Positions 49,611-63,003 of a DNA stretch of 64,000 nt are shown here, in pieces. A program made the position numbers and the translations under genes. Origin of the DNA: Climacteris rufus. Taxonomy: Eukaryota; Chordata; Aves; Passeriformes; Climacteridae. The notes beneath the pieces are model-generated. The model saw nothing but the letters and a program-made list of their open reading frames with translations. It was not told the origin of the DNA and did not search any database. The stretch's first letter is position 1, and each line of letters opens with the position of its first letter. The stretch covers positions 223,141-287,140 of the forward strand of contig VZRZ01007407.1 in assembly GCA_013398175.1 (NCBI GenBank). Direction: 5' to 3'.

Positions 49611-49935
49611 TCATAGAATCATGGAGTCTCCTGAGTTGGGAGGGACTCACAAGAATCACTGAAGTCCAGCTTCTGGCCCCACATAGGGCATCCCTGAGAA
49701 TCACATCATGTGCCTGAGAGCACTATCCAAACATTTGAATTCTGTCAGGCTTGGTGGTGTGACTGCTTCCCTGGGGAACCTGTTCCAGTGCCCAATCACC
49801 CTCTGGGTGAAAAACATTTTCCTAATAAGTAGCCTAAACCTCCCCTGACACAGCTTCATTCCATTCCCTTGGGTCCTGTCACTGGTCTCCAAAGAGATCA
49901 GTGCCTGCCCCTCCACTTTTCCTCTTTAGGAAGAT
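49611..49935 (-). mobile_element. CR1 LINE 3' end fragment
   Basis: The + strand TCATAGAATCATGGAGTCTCCTGAGTTGGGAGGGACTC is the complement of a CR1 3' terminus. Further right, the complement encodes the last part of the CR1 ORF in pieces (GNGMKLCQGRFRLLIRKMFF, RVIGHWNRFPREAVTPPSL). The copy is about 325 bp, 5'-truncated and not functional. Confidence 0.92.
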
Positions 49936-49989
49936 GCTTTAACATGGAACGTATCTCATCTGGGATAATTTAGAAAGATAAAATAAAAT

Positions 49990-50020
49990 AAAAAAAAAAA
50001 TTTTTTTTTTTTTTTTTTTT
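49990..50020. repeat. Poly-A/poly-T palindromic homopolymer pair
   Basis: About 11 A are followed directly by about 20 T. A perfect A/T junction of this kind can fold back on itself and is hard to sequence, so the exact lengths are doubtful. Confidence 0.9.
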
Positions 50021-53000
50021 GCTATCTTAAAGACTTGAAAGGCTATTTGCTCTTTGCAGATCTTTTAACGACCAGGAGATGAGATTTAATGACCATGAGA
50101 TGACATGATGACCACTTGCACCTATGTGCAAGAAGGCAAGAAATTTATTGAAGGCAAAAAAATCAACGCTACAGGGTGATGGCAAAATTTAGTGTGAGTG
50201 GCTTCTAGCACCTTCTTCATGCTCTAGCTTTCGGAGGAAGCAGTTCAACCTAAAGACCTGCTTGCACACTTCTGAGGGAGAGGTGTCCCTCGAATGGCAT
50301 ACAGAATGAACAGAGGCAGGATAACAGGTACTATTAAACTCACTAGAACAGATTAAAATGAATAACTAGTGATGGAGCTTATAACTATGGGTTGTTAGTG
50401 GAATAATGGTCAGGCTGAAGAATTCAACTGGTAAGAAAAGAAAGAAATGCGAGGAAAAAAAGAAATGCGGGAAAAAAAAAATGTAGATTTTATCAAGTGC
50501 CCAGCAACTTTAGAAACATAATAACAAAAGATGACCAGATTGTCCTGGGCAAGAAAAATGTTACAGTGCAGACATTTTCAAGAACCAGTTTTTGTTTCAA
50601 TAGAAAACTAAACGGATTAGTTGTTGAAGGCTTCAGCATCAGACCAGGCATTAAAACCTAAAATAAACGAAATCAAACACTGTTGAAGGGAAGTCTGCAC
50701 TGTATGCCATGTGTACTGGATAGGAGTAAAGATGAGATCTGCCACAAAAAGAGGGTAAAATTTCACACCGAAAGGCAAAAAGAAACAATATTGTGCAGAA
50801 TGACCTTAATTAAAATATTAAGATATTTATAATTTATTGCAGAAGGTCCAGCTGAACTGCTGCTTTTTGAAGGAGACTATCTCATTCAAACTATTATCCC
50901 CCTGCTGAGTTCACCCCACTATGTTTAGCTAAAACATTTTTTCTTAGAGAACCTACAGTCTCATCTGAGTATGACAAGTGCCAGAAGCAGCAGTATAACC
51001 CTTGGTAATTGATTTTCATGGTTTAATCACTGCCACGGAAAGTTATGCCTAATCTTTCAGTTTGAATTTGTTTTTTTTCAATTGTTGGTTTTATTATGCT
51101 TGTTTTTAACAAGATTAAAGAGCTGTTTGATGACTGGTGGTTTCTACCTGTAAAGAAACATGTGCTTTGTAAACAGATCATTTCATCATCCTTTTTCATT
51201 TTAAAAATGCAAATACTTTCTCCAATCCTTCATTAATGTTTTCTATGCTGTTCTCAGCATTGTCTCACACTTTATGAAAACCAGAAGTAGATTTATTGTT
51301 CTAGTGTCATCTCATTAAAGTTCAGATTTTGCAGAAGTTGTGCTACATTCTAACAGTATGCTGCTCTTTAGAACACAGAATATTGTTATTGCCATAGAGC
51401 TATTACTTTGCATTTGCTATTCTGAAACATTATGCTTAAGCAAGTTTTGTTTGACAAACAATTCAGATCACTCTCTTCTTATCAGTGTTTAGCACTTTGT
51501 CAGCTCTGTGTCATCTGCAAATACTGGATTGCTTTTATGTGCTTCTTGTCACTGAGGGACTGAGAGCTTTCAGTGTATTATAGTTCTGTAAATGCTAGAA
51601 ATAAATCTCTTTTGTGATGATCTCTCCATGAGAATGGAATTTTGTCATCATTGCTTGTATATATTCAAATCTAATAAATTTGTGCTTCATGGATGCTGTG
51701 TTGTCTAATTTTTTAACCAGACTGTTCTGCAGTACTGAGATGAATGTCTTGGTTCTGCCTGCATTATCTCTGCCTGTGTTATGTCTTTATGTGCTGTAAG
51801 TGAAATCCCCTCCAAGGATATCACATTTGTTTGACAAGATCTTATTTTATAAGACTGTGCTGGCTGACATTCATTGTTTACTTTCTGTTTAGTTCTCTAT
51901 GAGATGATCTTAATTCTTTATATTTTTGCAGGTATAATGGCCAGACCAACAGACCTGCAGAATGACTGCCCAATGCATAAAGAGAGATAAAAAGTATTGG
52001 CAATTCCAGCTTCAGCTGCCACAAGAGCTGGATCTGGATTTTCTCAGTAGAGTCCCATAGAAGCAGTTGTCATCCCCCAGACCAAGCCCCCTTTGAAAGG
52101 CAGCAGGACATCGTTTCATTGTCGTAGTTTGGTGTGCATTTGTCTGGGGAGTGCTGGGGAGTCCAGGAACTTGAACACTATTTGAGACTTTACTGAAAAA
52201 AACATCAGCAAACTAGTCATCTCTTTGGCCAACACTTTTGTTACTCTGGGCAAACTATCTGGGCTTTCCTTAGCCTACACTATTTCTCCACCATCTACAA
52301 TGGCAATTAAAGTCTTCCTTAAATAGCAATATAATGAAAAGCACTTTGACATTCATATATAATAAAATATTTCCTTACTTCTTTTCAAGTAAAAAACAAA
52401 AATGTTATTTAAATGGTCACACCTTCATATTTAATGAAATTTTGGTATTCATTCCCTGTCCAGGTACTCTGTCCCTTTTCTCCTTTGTAGCACTAAATCT
52501 ACAGTGTACTACAGTTTTATAAAAAGTCAGTGCCTCCACAGAGATATATTCATGGTATTAGTCTGAAACAGCTTATAATATTTTTTGTTTTGTGGTGTAT
52601 ACAAAAGGAACTGTCTACTTTAAAGGGTTGACCTGTTATTATACTTGTCTCATTTTAATTGGTGCTATATTTTCCAAGTCTGCAATAAAATTATAACAGA
52701 TAATAACTATCTTTTTAGTTCTCCTTGAATGTGAACATTTTCATTCTGAAACATCAGGGATATTAATTCCAGCAAATTTGTTCCTCAAAACACAACAAGC
52801 CAGATTTTAAACTGGCTCACACTGCAAGAAAAGGAAGAATCAGGTCTATTATTCCTGTTTGATGTTTCTTTTAAAGCATGTATCCAGACATGGTAAGCTG
52901 CATTCCCTGTAAGTTTTACACCTTTGTGTTGCGGTGGGAGTGTAGAAATCTCATTCATGGATACTTTTTGGATTTTATTAATAATCTGAATCTGAAAGCA

Positions 53001-53195
53001 TGCACAGAGCCCAGTGCCAGTGCCAGGCTGGTGTCTCAGCAGGAGCAAATCTTCTTGAGGCAAGTACTCCAGCAATCTCAAATTGGACCCAGACCACACT
53101 ATGCAAGAGCAGAGTTCTTTCATGTATCTTGATAGCGAGTGATATTTCTGCATAATCTGTTACTCTTGACTCAGAGTAAAGGATATGATTTTACC

Positions 53196-53229
53196 TTTTT
53201 TTTTTTTTTTTTTTTTTTTTTTNTTTTTT
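53196..53229. repeat. Poly-T tract with one N
   Basis: T from 53196 to 53222, N at 53223, then six more T. It is an unresolved homopolymer; the poly-Phe frame through it is an artefact. Confidence 0.96.
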
Positions 53230-56200
53230 CATTCTTTTACATACAAATATCTGTAACAAATGAAGAAAGTGCCCTTGGCAGGAAGGAGAGCATGGAGCTT
53301 GGTGTCTCTCAGGTTGGATCAACTGGAGCAGAGAAGTTTGATCACAAAAAAATTAATATTGATAGTTTTTGCAGCACTGAGAGCACTGGTACTGCAGAAG
53401 AATATTACATTTTGTTTGTTTATTTTAGATGTATTACTGTTGGAGAAGTTGACCAAAGGTTTTAAAAGTAATGAAACTGTGAGATTTTCTGTAGAAATCA
53501 GGATCTTGCAGTACATCCTTCCATGTTCTAAATTCTCAGGAAACTCATTCCACAGCTGTAGCTGTTTTTTTTCCCAGCACTTTCCATTTCCTGGGTTTTG
53601 TAAACTGTAGTGCCAAAAGCATTAACATCTAATTTGAAATAAAATGCAATGAGCCACTGTAAAGAACAAAAAATGGGAAAAGGAACTTAACACAAATGGC
53701 TTTCTTGAGCTTTGATTAAACTGAGGTATTCCAGTCAGCCTCCTTGAAAGTCTGTTCTTCGGATTTAGAACAATGCAGGGGAGAACAGCAATAATTGAAA
53801 AGTGCTTAATGTTTTATGCAGAATTTTTTGTGTCTGGAAAGGAATGGAAAAAAGTATTATCTAAAAATAAATGGTTGTTTATACTGCATTGCTTATATTA
53901 CTCTGATAATGCATTTCTGTAATCTATACTAGGATCATTTCTATATAATTTCAAAATGAACAGAGACACAGAAATGAAATTGCTTTAGATAAATATTCTT
54001 CAAAGTTTGTGATGTTAATGAACATACCAATACAAGAATTCTGAAGAAATTCAGTATGAAGGAAATCCTTTTTTCTTATTCGTAAGAGTCTGAATACCTG
54101 GAAGTGAGCTAAGGTGTTCCCAAAGTTTATTCTGAGGAAGTTTGTGAGTGGACATTGCATATTGTATTCTACTTTTCAATAACCTTCTGAGCATTAAGGG
54201 ACTGTAGTTTTTGCTAAGAGTATCAGTAAAAATGTTTTAGTATGTCCCTTGGATGACTTTTTGGGGGAAGCTTGAATGTGTTTCTCAGTTTTACTTGTAG
54301 AACATAATAAATGTACGTTGGATTATTCGTGCTACAGAGTACAGAGAAATTGCTGAGTGATTTCAAGTGTGTGGAAATGCATGTACTGTAGCTTAATGAA
54401 GACTGATGGCAATTTGTTTCTCCTGAAGTCAATTTCACAGCACTATGGAATCAGCAGTAATATCCAGCTGGTGTTTTATCCCTGTGTAAAGCTATCATTG
54501 CTCCATGTTGCCCCCAGTTAATCCATCCGCAAGGGTGTTTTCTACCTACAAACTTCTAGTGTTCAAGTTACAACCCTGCAAACATGAAAGATTGTTTCTG
54601 TGTTCCATGTGGTAGTAGAATACCCAAAACCAAACCCTGGCAAATCTCACAAGGAAGGCTTTGCCTGTATTTATGAGCCTGAAAAAATTGTATCAGTTAC
54701 TAGTCTAGAGGAAGAGTTACAAACCTGAAGTCCCTATGGTTCCCAAGTTTTCTATGGCTATGATACTAAGTTCTTAATATCTCTTAAAATAATAGGATTA
54801 ACGTAGGGTAAAAGAGTTGCATTCATAATACATGAAGTTCTGGCATAGTCCATGAGATAATTATTTCCTATACACTTGTTTCTTTCATAAATTCAGCTGG
54901 CCACCTCATTTCACCTAGGGGGAAGCATCATCCTTCTACAGAGAGGCCTTGAAAATCTCCCACTATGCAAAATAGCCACTTGGCTCCCCACATAAAAGTC
55001 GTCTAGGGACACAATTACTCAGTGTCTTTGCAGTCAGAAAATGAACTGGGCCTAGGGAAGGAAAACAACTTGCTAACCTTGAAGGCACCTTGCCCTTGCC
55101 ATACTGAGCAAAGACCATTCCAATGTACCGGAGAGGATAGGAACATGTTCTTGCTGACTGCTGAGCAGTGACTACAACAGCAGTTAGGCAGTGGGCATGG
55201 AGGGAGACAAAGAGGTAAAATAGGGACCAGGGACAGCTTGAGCAGGAGACTCAGAGCTGGACCCTCTCAGGCCTGAGCTGCTACCCCCAGTACCAACCAA
55301 TCCAATGTCAGGACTACCAAAATGGAAGGAAAGAGCTTGAGACAAACTAAAGTGTTTTTTGATATTTACAACAGGAAAGAGAAAAAGAGCTGTTAAAACT
55401 TGTGCTAATCCCAGTATGACGACTTCCAGTCAAATCATTTTCCATAAACTACTTTCCAGACCCAACACTTTTCCAAAAATAATATTATAATCTCCTTGAC
55501 TCATAAATTTCTTGAGTTCTTCTCTGTATTAGTCAAAAATTTCCTCACATTGTTCCCAATAGATGCAGTAATAAGACAGTGATTGTGGTTAAAAAAATGG
55601 CTTAATAACACTCTTGCCTCTTCCCAAACACTGTCAAATGTCTCCTTACAACATGATCCCACTGTGTTAGTAGCTGCCTAATTAAAATTCCATGCAGCTT
55701 TTTGAAAGCAGAGCATGTTTATCACAGGATGATATGTACTGTATTTGAATGTGCTGTCTCTCTCCTAATAACAAAATATTCTATTTGTTTGATATCTACA
55801 GTGCTATATATAATTGCTAACAGTCTCATGATGCCTAACATATTCAGTTACTCCTGACTTATAATTTTTTCTTGCAAAATACTAGGATTATAATTCATTA
55901 TAACTACATCCAGCTCTGATACATAACATCTCATTTCGAGAAAACAGTGAGAGGGCTGTCTTGTCAGATGTGGTTTTGCACAAAGTATCTTGGGCAATTG
56001 CTCACACATGAGGGAAAATGTTATGATGTTTCTTTCACAGGAGCTTCTTGATGCAAAATAAATAAGACAAGCATATCAAACAGATCTGTGCTCGCCTGTG
56101 TTGGCATTAATGGAAAACATCTGAAAAACTTACCTTGGGATTTGCCCATAAGTGTGAGCAGGGATTTGTGAGGAATTGTGCCTCTATTTAATGCATAATG

Positions 56201-57296
56201 CCTTCCAATGTCAGAAATGTTGATCATCATCTCTGCCCTATGCGCTCAACTGTCTTGTCATGAATAAAGTATCTGGGAGTAGAACTTCAACCATTTCTTG
56301 TTTTGAGTCTTATTGCTACCGGATGAGATTACTAATATCTCCTGTGTGTCAATCAAGAAGTCTAAGACTGAAAAAGAAATCTTATTTATTTTTTCACTGT
56401 TCTTTTTCTTCACCCATTGTACCATTAGTCATGACCATAAAGTACTCAATTAGTTAAGATTAAAAGATTGGCTTATAGTCCAGACTCTGTCAACATGATT
56501 TCACTCAGCTTTATCTTTCTGCAATATTTTTTAAAGCTAAAGCCACTGCTGAGTTTGTAGTAATAACATCACTATAACTAAGTCCAAAAGCATTTCAGAG
56601 AAGAGGTAAAAATAGAGGTACCGAATCTGATAGCTTGAAGACTGAGTAAATGGTTTATAGATGCTGTCCACTAAATGAAAAAAAAAAAAAAAAGGAAATA
56701 TTAATTGAAAAAAAAGAAGAAGAAATAACCTCAGTTTGGAAAAGATCTAAATCAACAGCAGCTAATCTCTTCCACTAGGTATCTATCAGACATTATGTTC
56801 AGACATTAAAACACAGTCTTTTCTTTGTGAGGTTTTCTACCTGTGATGTGAGGTATGAACTTTACAGCAAATTTCGGCATGTTGAATTCGGTAATTTTTG
56901 AATCTTTAATTGACATTGCTGGCTGTTGCTCAGTCTCAGATAATTCTTATATTCAGGAATAACTAAACTTGATATACCTTGCAGTCGGTGTGCATGACTG
57001 AATCTACATCTAATCTGACTAGAGGCCAAACACAAAGTATGTGTGGGCATTCCCTTTTAGATAGCCATCCCAAAGGTAAATTGTCTGTGTGAGTAGCAGA
57101 GTTCGCAATGTTAGTGATGTGCAAATCTGACTTCACAGGCTAACTCTTCCTAATAGATAGTTTGAACATGATGGTAATTAATGGCCTTCAGAACAGCTCC
57201 ATATCAGGAAAATTACAATGCAAATCATGTCCATATAAACAAGGCTGTGTTTCCAAGAAACATTTTCAGCTTCTGATCAGAGAATAATGGCACTTG

Positions 57297-57400
57297 TAGA
57301 GATTCACAGGATGGTGTGAAGGGTTAGAAGAGACCACCAGAGGCCATTTACTCCATCCTCCTGCTCAACACAGATCCAAATAGATCAGGCTGTACAGTGC
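57297..57400 (-). mobile_element. Degenerate CR1 3' end
   Basis: GATTCACAGGATGGTGTGAAGGG and AGACCACCAGAGGCCATTTACTCCATCCTCCTGCTCAA on the + strand resemble the complement of a CR1 3' terminus, in which the usual order is AATCACAGGATGGTT, GGAAGGGACC, GGTCATCTAGTCCAACCC, CTGCTCAA. Divergence is high, so it is an old copy, and the right boundary is uncertain. Confidence 0.75.
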
Positions 57401-58748
57401 CTTGTGTGTAGGATAGCCACAGTTTCTCCTATAAAATGCCCTTTCAATTCATGTAGATGATAAGTGAAAAAAACCCAAACATACAATTCTTTTCCTTGCA
57501 GACCTTCTTCTAAAGAGAAATTCAGCACTATGTTCTGAACCAGTCCAGTCTGAACAGCAGGCAGTGAACTTGATCTTTCAGTTCTATACCAGGCTCTAAT
57601 TGTTGGAACATTACTTAATCTTTCAATGTTGTTTTTCTTCTTCCATTTTCATCAGGGCTTTCTCTTAACCCTGTAAGATATTTGGTGAAAGGATTGCACT
57701 CTTCTATCCCTGCTTAGTATATCACGGTCTTCCTCATCTTGGCCTCACGAATCCTAGCTTGGCGTAATAAGACTGCAAAGAATTCACAGAGGCACATTGA
57801 AAAGCTGACTCTAATGAGGCATCAGGTCACTATATGGAACAAAGCACAGGATTATTTTTAAATATCATGTCCCTGATCACATCAATTAAAATGACAGGCA
57901 GATATATTTTTTTAGTGAGATATTTTTACACTAATTAGGTACATGTCAAAAAGCTAAACAACATGAAATAAATGATGAAAACTAACAATTTATTTTAGGA
58001 GTGAAATTATTATAATATAGATTAAAGCAAGACAAAGGTTCTCATGTAATATATGTAGTGAGATAACTACATTGTTAGGGACAGGGTGTGACTTTTGGTC
58101 TTTGATATGGATGAGAGATTTTCATCCTATATTTGCAACTTTTTTATAAGACCAGAGGAGGCAAACTGGAGATAGGAGGAGAGTAGGGAATAAGATGGGT
58201 GATCTTTGATTTTCCTTACAAAGAGAATGAAGGACAAGTGGACAGGAGGAGTAAAGGAAATATGTATTAAAATGTTGCTTTCTTAATCAATTGGGTAAGT
58301 ACTGAAAAGTCCAAGAACTTCACTGCTAGCATAAATGAGAAGACCTTCATTATTCCTTTCTACTGCCATAACACTCAGGAGCAAAACAATATATTTGAAG
58401 CTTCACCTCAAGTCTCGATGTTCTTCTGGTTCTGAAGTAGGGGAACAAAGTTTAAAAAATAGCAGCTGGCAAGAATTTTAGAAGAGAGAAGTGGAAACAT
58501 AAGGAATAAAAGAAATAAGAACACAAAAAGCAAGAATCTGTTAAATGGAAAATATGGTGGCAAAGGAGAAGAGGGAAGACACAGACAATGGGGGAAGAAA
58601 ACAGTAAATGTGATCAATGAATGTCACAAGGGGCTCTAACACCCAAACACATTTAATAGACAAATTTGCATGAATATTCCAGTAGTCAGTTAAAGTGTTG
58701 CACTTTGAAGAAGAGAGGACTTACATAAATATATTAATGATTTTACAC
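57401..58748. other. Intergenic, no recognised feature
   Basis: AT-rich sequence between an old CR1 end and a partial LTR. A purine-rich stretch at about 58.15-58.60 kb produces a hydrophobic antisense frame by composition. Nothing else is recognised. Confidence 0.55.
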
Positions 58749-59140
58749 TGTGCTGGGTTGAACCTGACTGGATGCCAGGTTCCCATCAAAGCTGTTCTAT
58801 CACTCCCCTCCTAACCTGGATGGGGGAGGAAACACAACAAAAGGCTCATTGGCTGAGATAAGAGCAGTGACAAGTCACTCACCAGTTACCATCATGGGCA
58901 AAACAGACTTGACTTGGGGAAGAATTGATATAATTTATTGTCAATCAAATCAAAGTAGTATAATGAGAAATAAACCCAAACCTTAAAAACGTTCCCCACC
59001 CGCTCTCCCTTCTTCCTAGGCTTAACTTCACTTCTGAATTTTTCTCCTTCCTCTCTCCCAGAAGCACAGGGGAATGGGGAATGGGGGCTGCAGTCTGTTC
59101 ATCACATATTTTTTTCTGCCATTCCTTCCTCCTCTGGGAT
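58749..59140 (-). mobile_element. Partial ERV LTR (U5-R end), 5' part missing
   Basis: The + strand starts TGTGCTGGGTTGAACCTGAC, the complement of a common avian ERV LTR 3' end. It continues through TTCTATCACTCCCCTCC, TCACTCACCAGTTACCATCA, GGGCAAAACAGACTTGACTT and CCTCTCTCCCAGAAGCACAG, all typical of that LTR family as I recall it. On the minus strand AATAAATTA near 58.93 kb is the likely polyA signal, so U5 is about 190 bp. Similarity stops near 59.14 kb, before a full U3, so the copy is truncated. No internal retroviral genes adjoin it. Confidence 0.82.
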
Positions 59141-60947
59141 TTCCACCCAAACCCAACATGTAGGCAATTGATTGGTCATTGTAACCTTGACTGTGATCAG
59201 CAGATATTTTGACAAGGTGTTTTTGTAGTCTTTTAATGCTAAAGTGAGAAATAAAGCAAAGATCTCAGGTGGATGTTGGATTAACCTGGAAGATTTAAGA
59301 TTGAAGATACATTTTTGAAAATTTGATCGAAAAGTTGTATTTTGTACTGCTTCCAGTAATAGTGGATTGAACCGAGAATAACTGAGAAGATGGATTTTAT
59401 TCCAGTGAAAATAAGTGTTGGGAGGAAGCAAAAGGAGAAGGCAGACAAAAGCAGTGAGGCAGTGAAAAAATCCCTAAGAGGTCAGCTCAGCAATGCAGGT
59501 AATATACAGCCAGTGCTGTGGTACATGTACGGAAAAGATCATCTTGCTCTTGTTTGTTACAGCTTCACATCCAAAGCAGGACTCATACCTGGAAAGTTCC
59601 ATGGATTGGGAGTTTCATAGCTAAGGTGCCTTTTCTCATGTGAAAAAAGTGGATCACCATCATGTGTATGACACGCATTATTATCCCACTGGCTAAGGAG
59701 GATGCTCCTTTCTCAGATTTTGTGCAGCTGGTAAACCAGCTGTTCGGAAAAATTTTGTGGATTGTTTTTTAAGTAAAAAATACTAAGTGTTGTCAAAATA
59801 ATCTACTAAATTTATCAACAGTAAAACCATGCTAATTTACTAATTATGCATAATCATAAGCTCATTTTTAAACTCCCAAATTATTTTCTTGTAAGATTTT
59901 TTCAAATTCATGATCAGCACAGCTTCATTAATTCCCTTCTTATTAATAATATCTGGTCTGTGTTATTTATTTGGCTGATTTCTTTTCAGGACAGGTAATG
60001 CAACTTTGGTGAGAACAACACATTTCTAAAAACACGTTAAATTCTGTACTTTTGTGTGACAAACTTTATCCACTTGCGGTACAGTTTCATAAAAGCATAT
60101 TTCCAGTTTTTATTAACTGAAAATTAGAATGTATTAATGTTATTTATAGGTTAAACTGTGACACAGTCACATGCATGAAGATTATAGATTCAAATTGCAT
60201 GTATGCACAGAGATATATGTCTTGTATTATGGAAAGGAAATTGATTTAGACTTTCAGAGACTTCTCCAATATGAATACTTGAGCTTAGTTCTCTGTCTAT
60301 TAACTCAAATTGAGTGAATTATCTCTTGGCAGACTTCTGAAAGTTTTTCAACAAGCTTCAAAAGTTACTTTGAGTTGTGTATGAAAAAAAAGCAACTGGA
60401 GATCCATTTAAATAGAACACTGTTAAAAACAAATTCTTAAGAAATTGGTTTTATATATGAAGCCATGAAATCTGTTTTTCCCCTTCTGTGGATTTTACAA
60501 AGCTTCCTGCCAGGTCTAGACTCAACATCCAGCTTTTTTTTTGTTCATGAATTATTGAAGTTACTTGAAGCATCTCAGCTCTGATCATTTCCTGCTATTG
60601 TTTTTCTTCTCACAGTTCCATGAGAATACAGACAAAAAGGATTTCTTTAGACACTACTCATGTCTGAAAAACACAGTTCGAGTAAAAAAGAAAAAGATAT
60701 CTGGCCTTGTGACTCAGGAGGTCAAACAGGCTGAATGTAAACCTAGACACAGAAAATTTACAGGGAGGAATGCCCACTGGACCCCAAAGTATCTGTAAGG
60801 GACACATGCAGGTGAACTCTAGACTGAAGATTTTGGTTGACTCCCTCCCTTCTATTGCACACAAATGCAGTGTGTTTTGAAAGACTTACAATAAACTGTG
60901 TGGTTTCAGTGACTTAATAATAAATGTTGGTTAAACCTACTGTTAAA

Positions 60948-60976
60948 ACAACCCCAACCCAACCCAAACCAAGCCA
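60948..60976. repeat. (AACCC)n-like simple repeat
   Basis: Imperfect units of AACCC and AAACC. This is short simple sequence, unlike the vertebrate telomere repeat. Confidence 0.75.
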
Positions 60977-62779
60977 GAACCCAAAAGGATTCTAAGATGT
61001 TTTGAACATGCTTTCCAGCTATTTTATTTGAGTATGCAAGTTGGCAGATCTACAAGAAATAACAATGAAAAATGTGTTTTCTACCTTTGAAGAATTCTCC
61101 CTTTGTAAATGCACTTTGAAAGAAAAATAGCAATTAAAATTTAGAGTCTATTTTCTGAATTCTGAAATGATACATTAAAAACATTTAGTAAGTGGAGTTC
61201 ATTATTATAAAGGGATGTAATTATTTTTTTCTTTAATAAAACATTCACTAAAATACAGTGGAATTGAATAAATAATACAAAGCACCCAGAGATTGTTATC
61301 ATAATTACAAGGTAAGCAGACATTTGATTATATTGCTTTAGAAGTGAAGTGCAATTGCTGATATTTCTCAATAATTACAAGGCTTGCAGTTATTTTCTTC
61401 TTCCGAAGAAAGATTACTAAACAAATGCTGTGAGTCATTACATTTCCATAATGACTTTCAAGGTCTAGCATAAGGAAAATCTCAGGAAAAACTGTTGGTT
61501 AAATGAGAATGAGTGATCAAACAAACTGTGTTTTTAATGACAATCCATTCTAGAATGAAATCAGAAAATTAATTTGAAAGTTTGAAAAGTAATTTGAAAT
61601 TATTTATTGAAATTACTTTTTTATTTTTTGGTTTTAAATCCAGAAAATCTTTTTACTTTGATTTATGTTTGTTCAGTCCCTATTGCGTTGAATGGAGACC
61701 TTTGACTCAATAGTGTTTTGGTTCCACTCTATGCAATTGCTACAGTAGTATAGTATAATTTAGGACACTGAAATTTTGCAAACAGCTACACTTGGTAGCA
61801 GTACTGGGTTTTAAAACAGACAGTAATCTGCAAGGAAGAGATAATAAAATACCATGGATCAAAATGAAATGTGTTTGCAGCCTTAATAAATTACTTATAA
61901 AGAGACTGTTTATAATTACTCAATTGCTAAAAAAAGTTAAAGTAGTAACTTAAAATACAATTTATACAAAATGTAATAATAATCATAATATTTACTATAC
62001 AAAATTCTAGATTCATTTTTCACCTGTTATTTGAACATCTATTTAACTTCTAGTTCATCTTAAGAATAATTTAAGTATCAGGTTAAGCATCTAATAAACA
62101 ATACTTCTTAGGCAGTACTGAAGAAAATTTTTTGCTTGGGCAAAATATGTAAAGGCTTTGGGACAAAAAGTATGTATTATATACCTGAATGAACTTGAAT
62201 TTCTGCAGATAAAAGAAATGTTACAGGAAACTTTTGTTACTGTTTTTGGTGTAATAGCTATTCTCTACTACACTTTTCTAACTTGCGGTCAAAAGCCACT
62301 TTCCAAGAGTAAAGAAACATACTGTGTAATCCAAAATGCAAAATGGGAAGCTGGAAAGTTTCAAATACTGAACCCACTACTAGAGGGACTGCAAAATTTA
62401 GTGGACTTTTCCAGGATGTACAAGCCAACATATATTAACTAGAGAAGAAATACATAAATCATGGAGTCATATCACTGAATAGAGATACCTTCTTAGAGCT
62501 GAAATAGAACTTACTAACAGCTACCTGTTATAGGGAGCAAACTGACTCACTCCTCATTGCTAACCTTTCCCTTTAGGAGAAACTGATGGAAAAAGCCAAC
62601 AATTTTACAGTAGAATATAGACAGGCAGTTAAAAGTAATTTCAAAGTAAAAGTAAAAGAGTAAGCAAAGCTTGTTGAGACATAATATTAAAGTTATGTTT
62701 TTTGTCACTAGAAATGGACATTTTCTTTGTCACTATTTCATAAAATATCAGCAATTTATATTGCATATATCTTCTAAAT

Positions 62780-63003
62780 GTATGATGCATGTACACTGTG
62801 CATGTATTAATTTCTATGTACATACAGACACATAAAAGCATTCATATAGATATAGGCAAAGAAATGTGTGTACATTTGTACACTTATACTTACAGGTATG
62901 TACACATGCAAAACAATACTTTTTCTATTAGTAGTATCCTGGAACATATGGGTATATATCTGCTAGCATATATGTGTATATGCTTACATATATATATATA
63001 TAA
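62780..63003. repeat. TATA/TGTACA low-complexity zone
   Basis: Degenerate alternating purine-pyrimidine sequence with repeated TGTACA, CATGTA and a pure (TA)n run at about 62989-63002. It looks like a decayed compound dinucleotide repeat. Confidence 0.8.

Larger units (their letters stand above)
49936..57294. other. Intergenic, no recognised gene
   Basis: Starts with an A run joined to a T run (about 49990-50020), followed at about 50.06-50.33 kb by a block that might be an unnamed repeat. The rest is AT-rich with a poly-T plus N at 53196-53229 and a poly-A at 56678-56693. No open frame exceeds 122 codons and none is recognisable. Confidence 0.6.

Noticed and set aside
53139..53465. Frame with poly-Phe and an undefined residue
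   Set aside because: It runs through a poly-T tract with N; there is no protein evidence.
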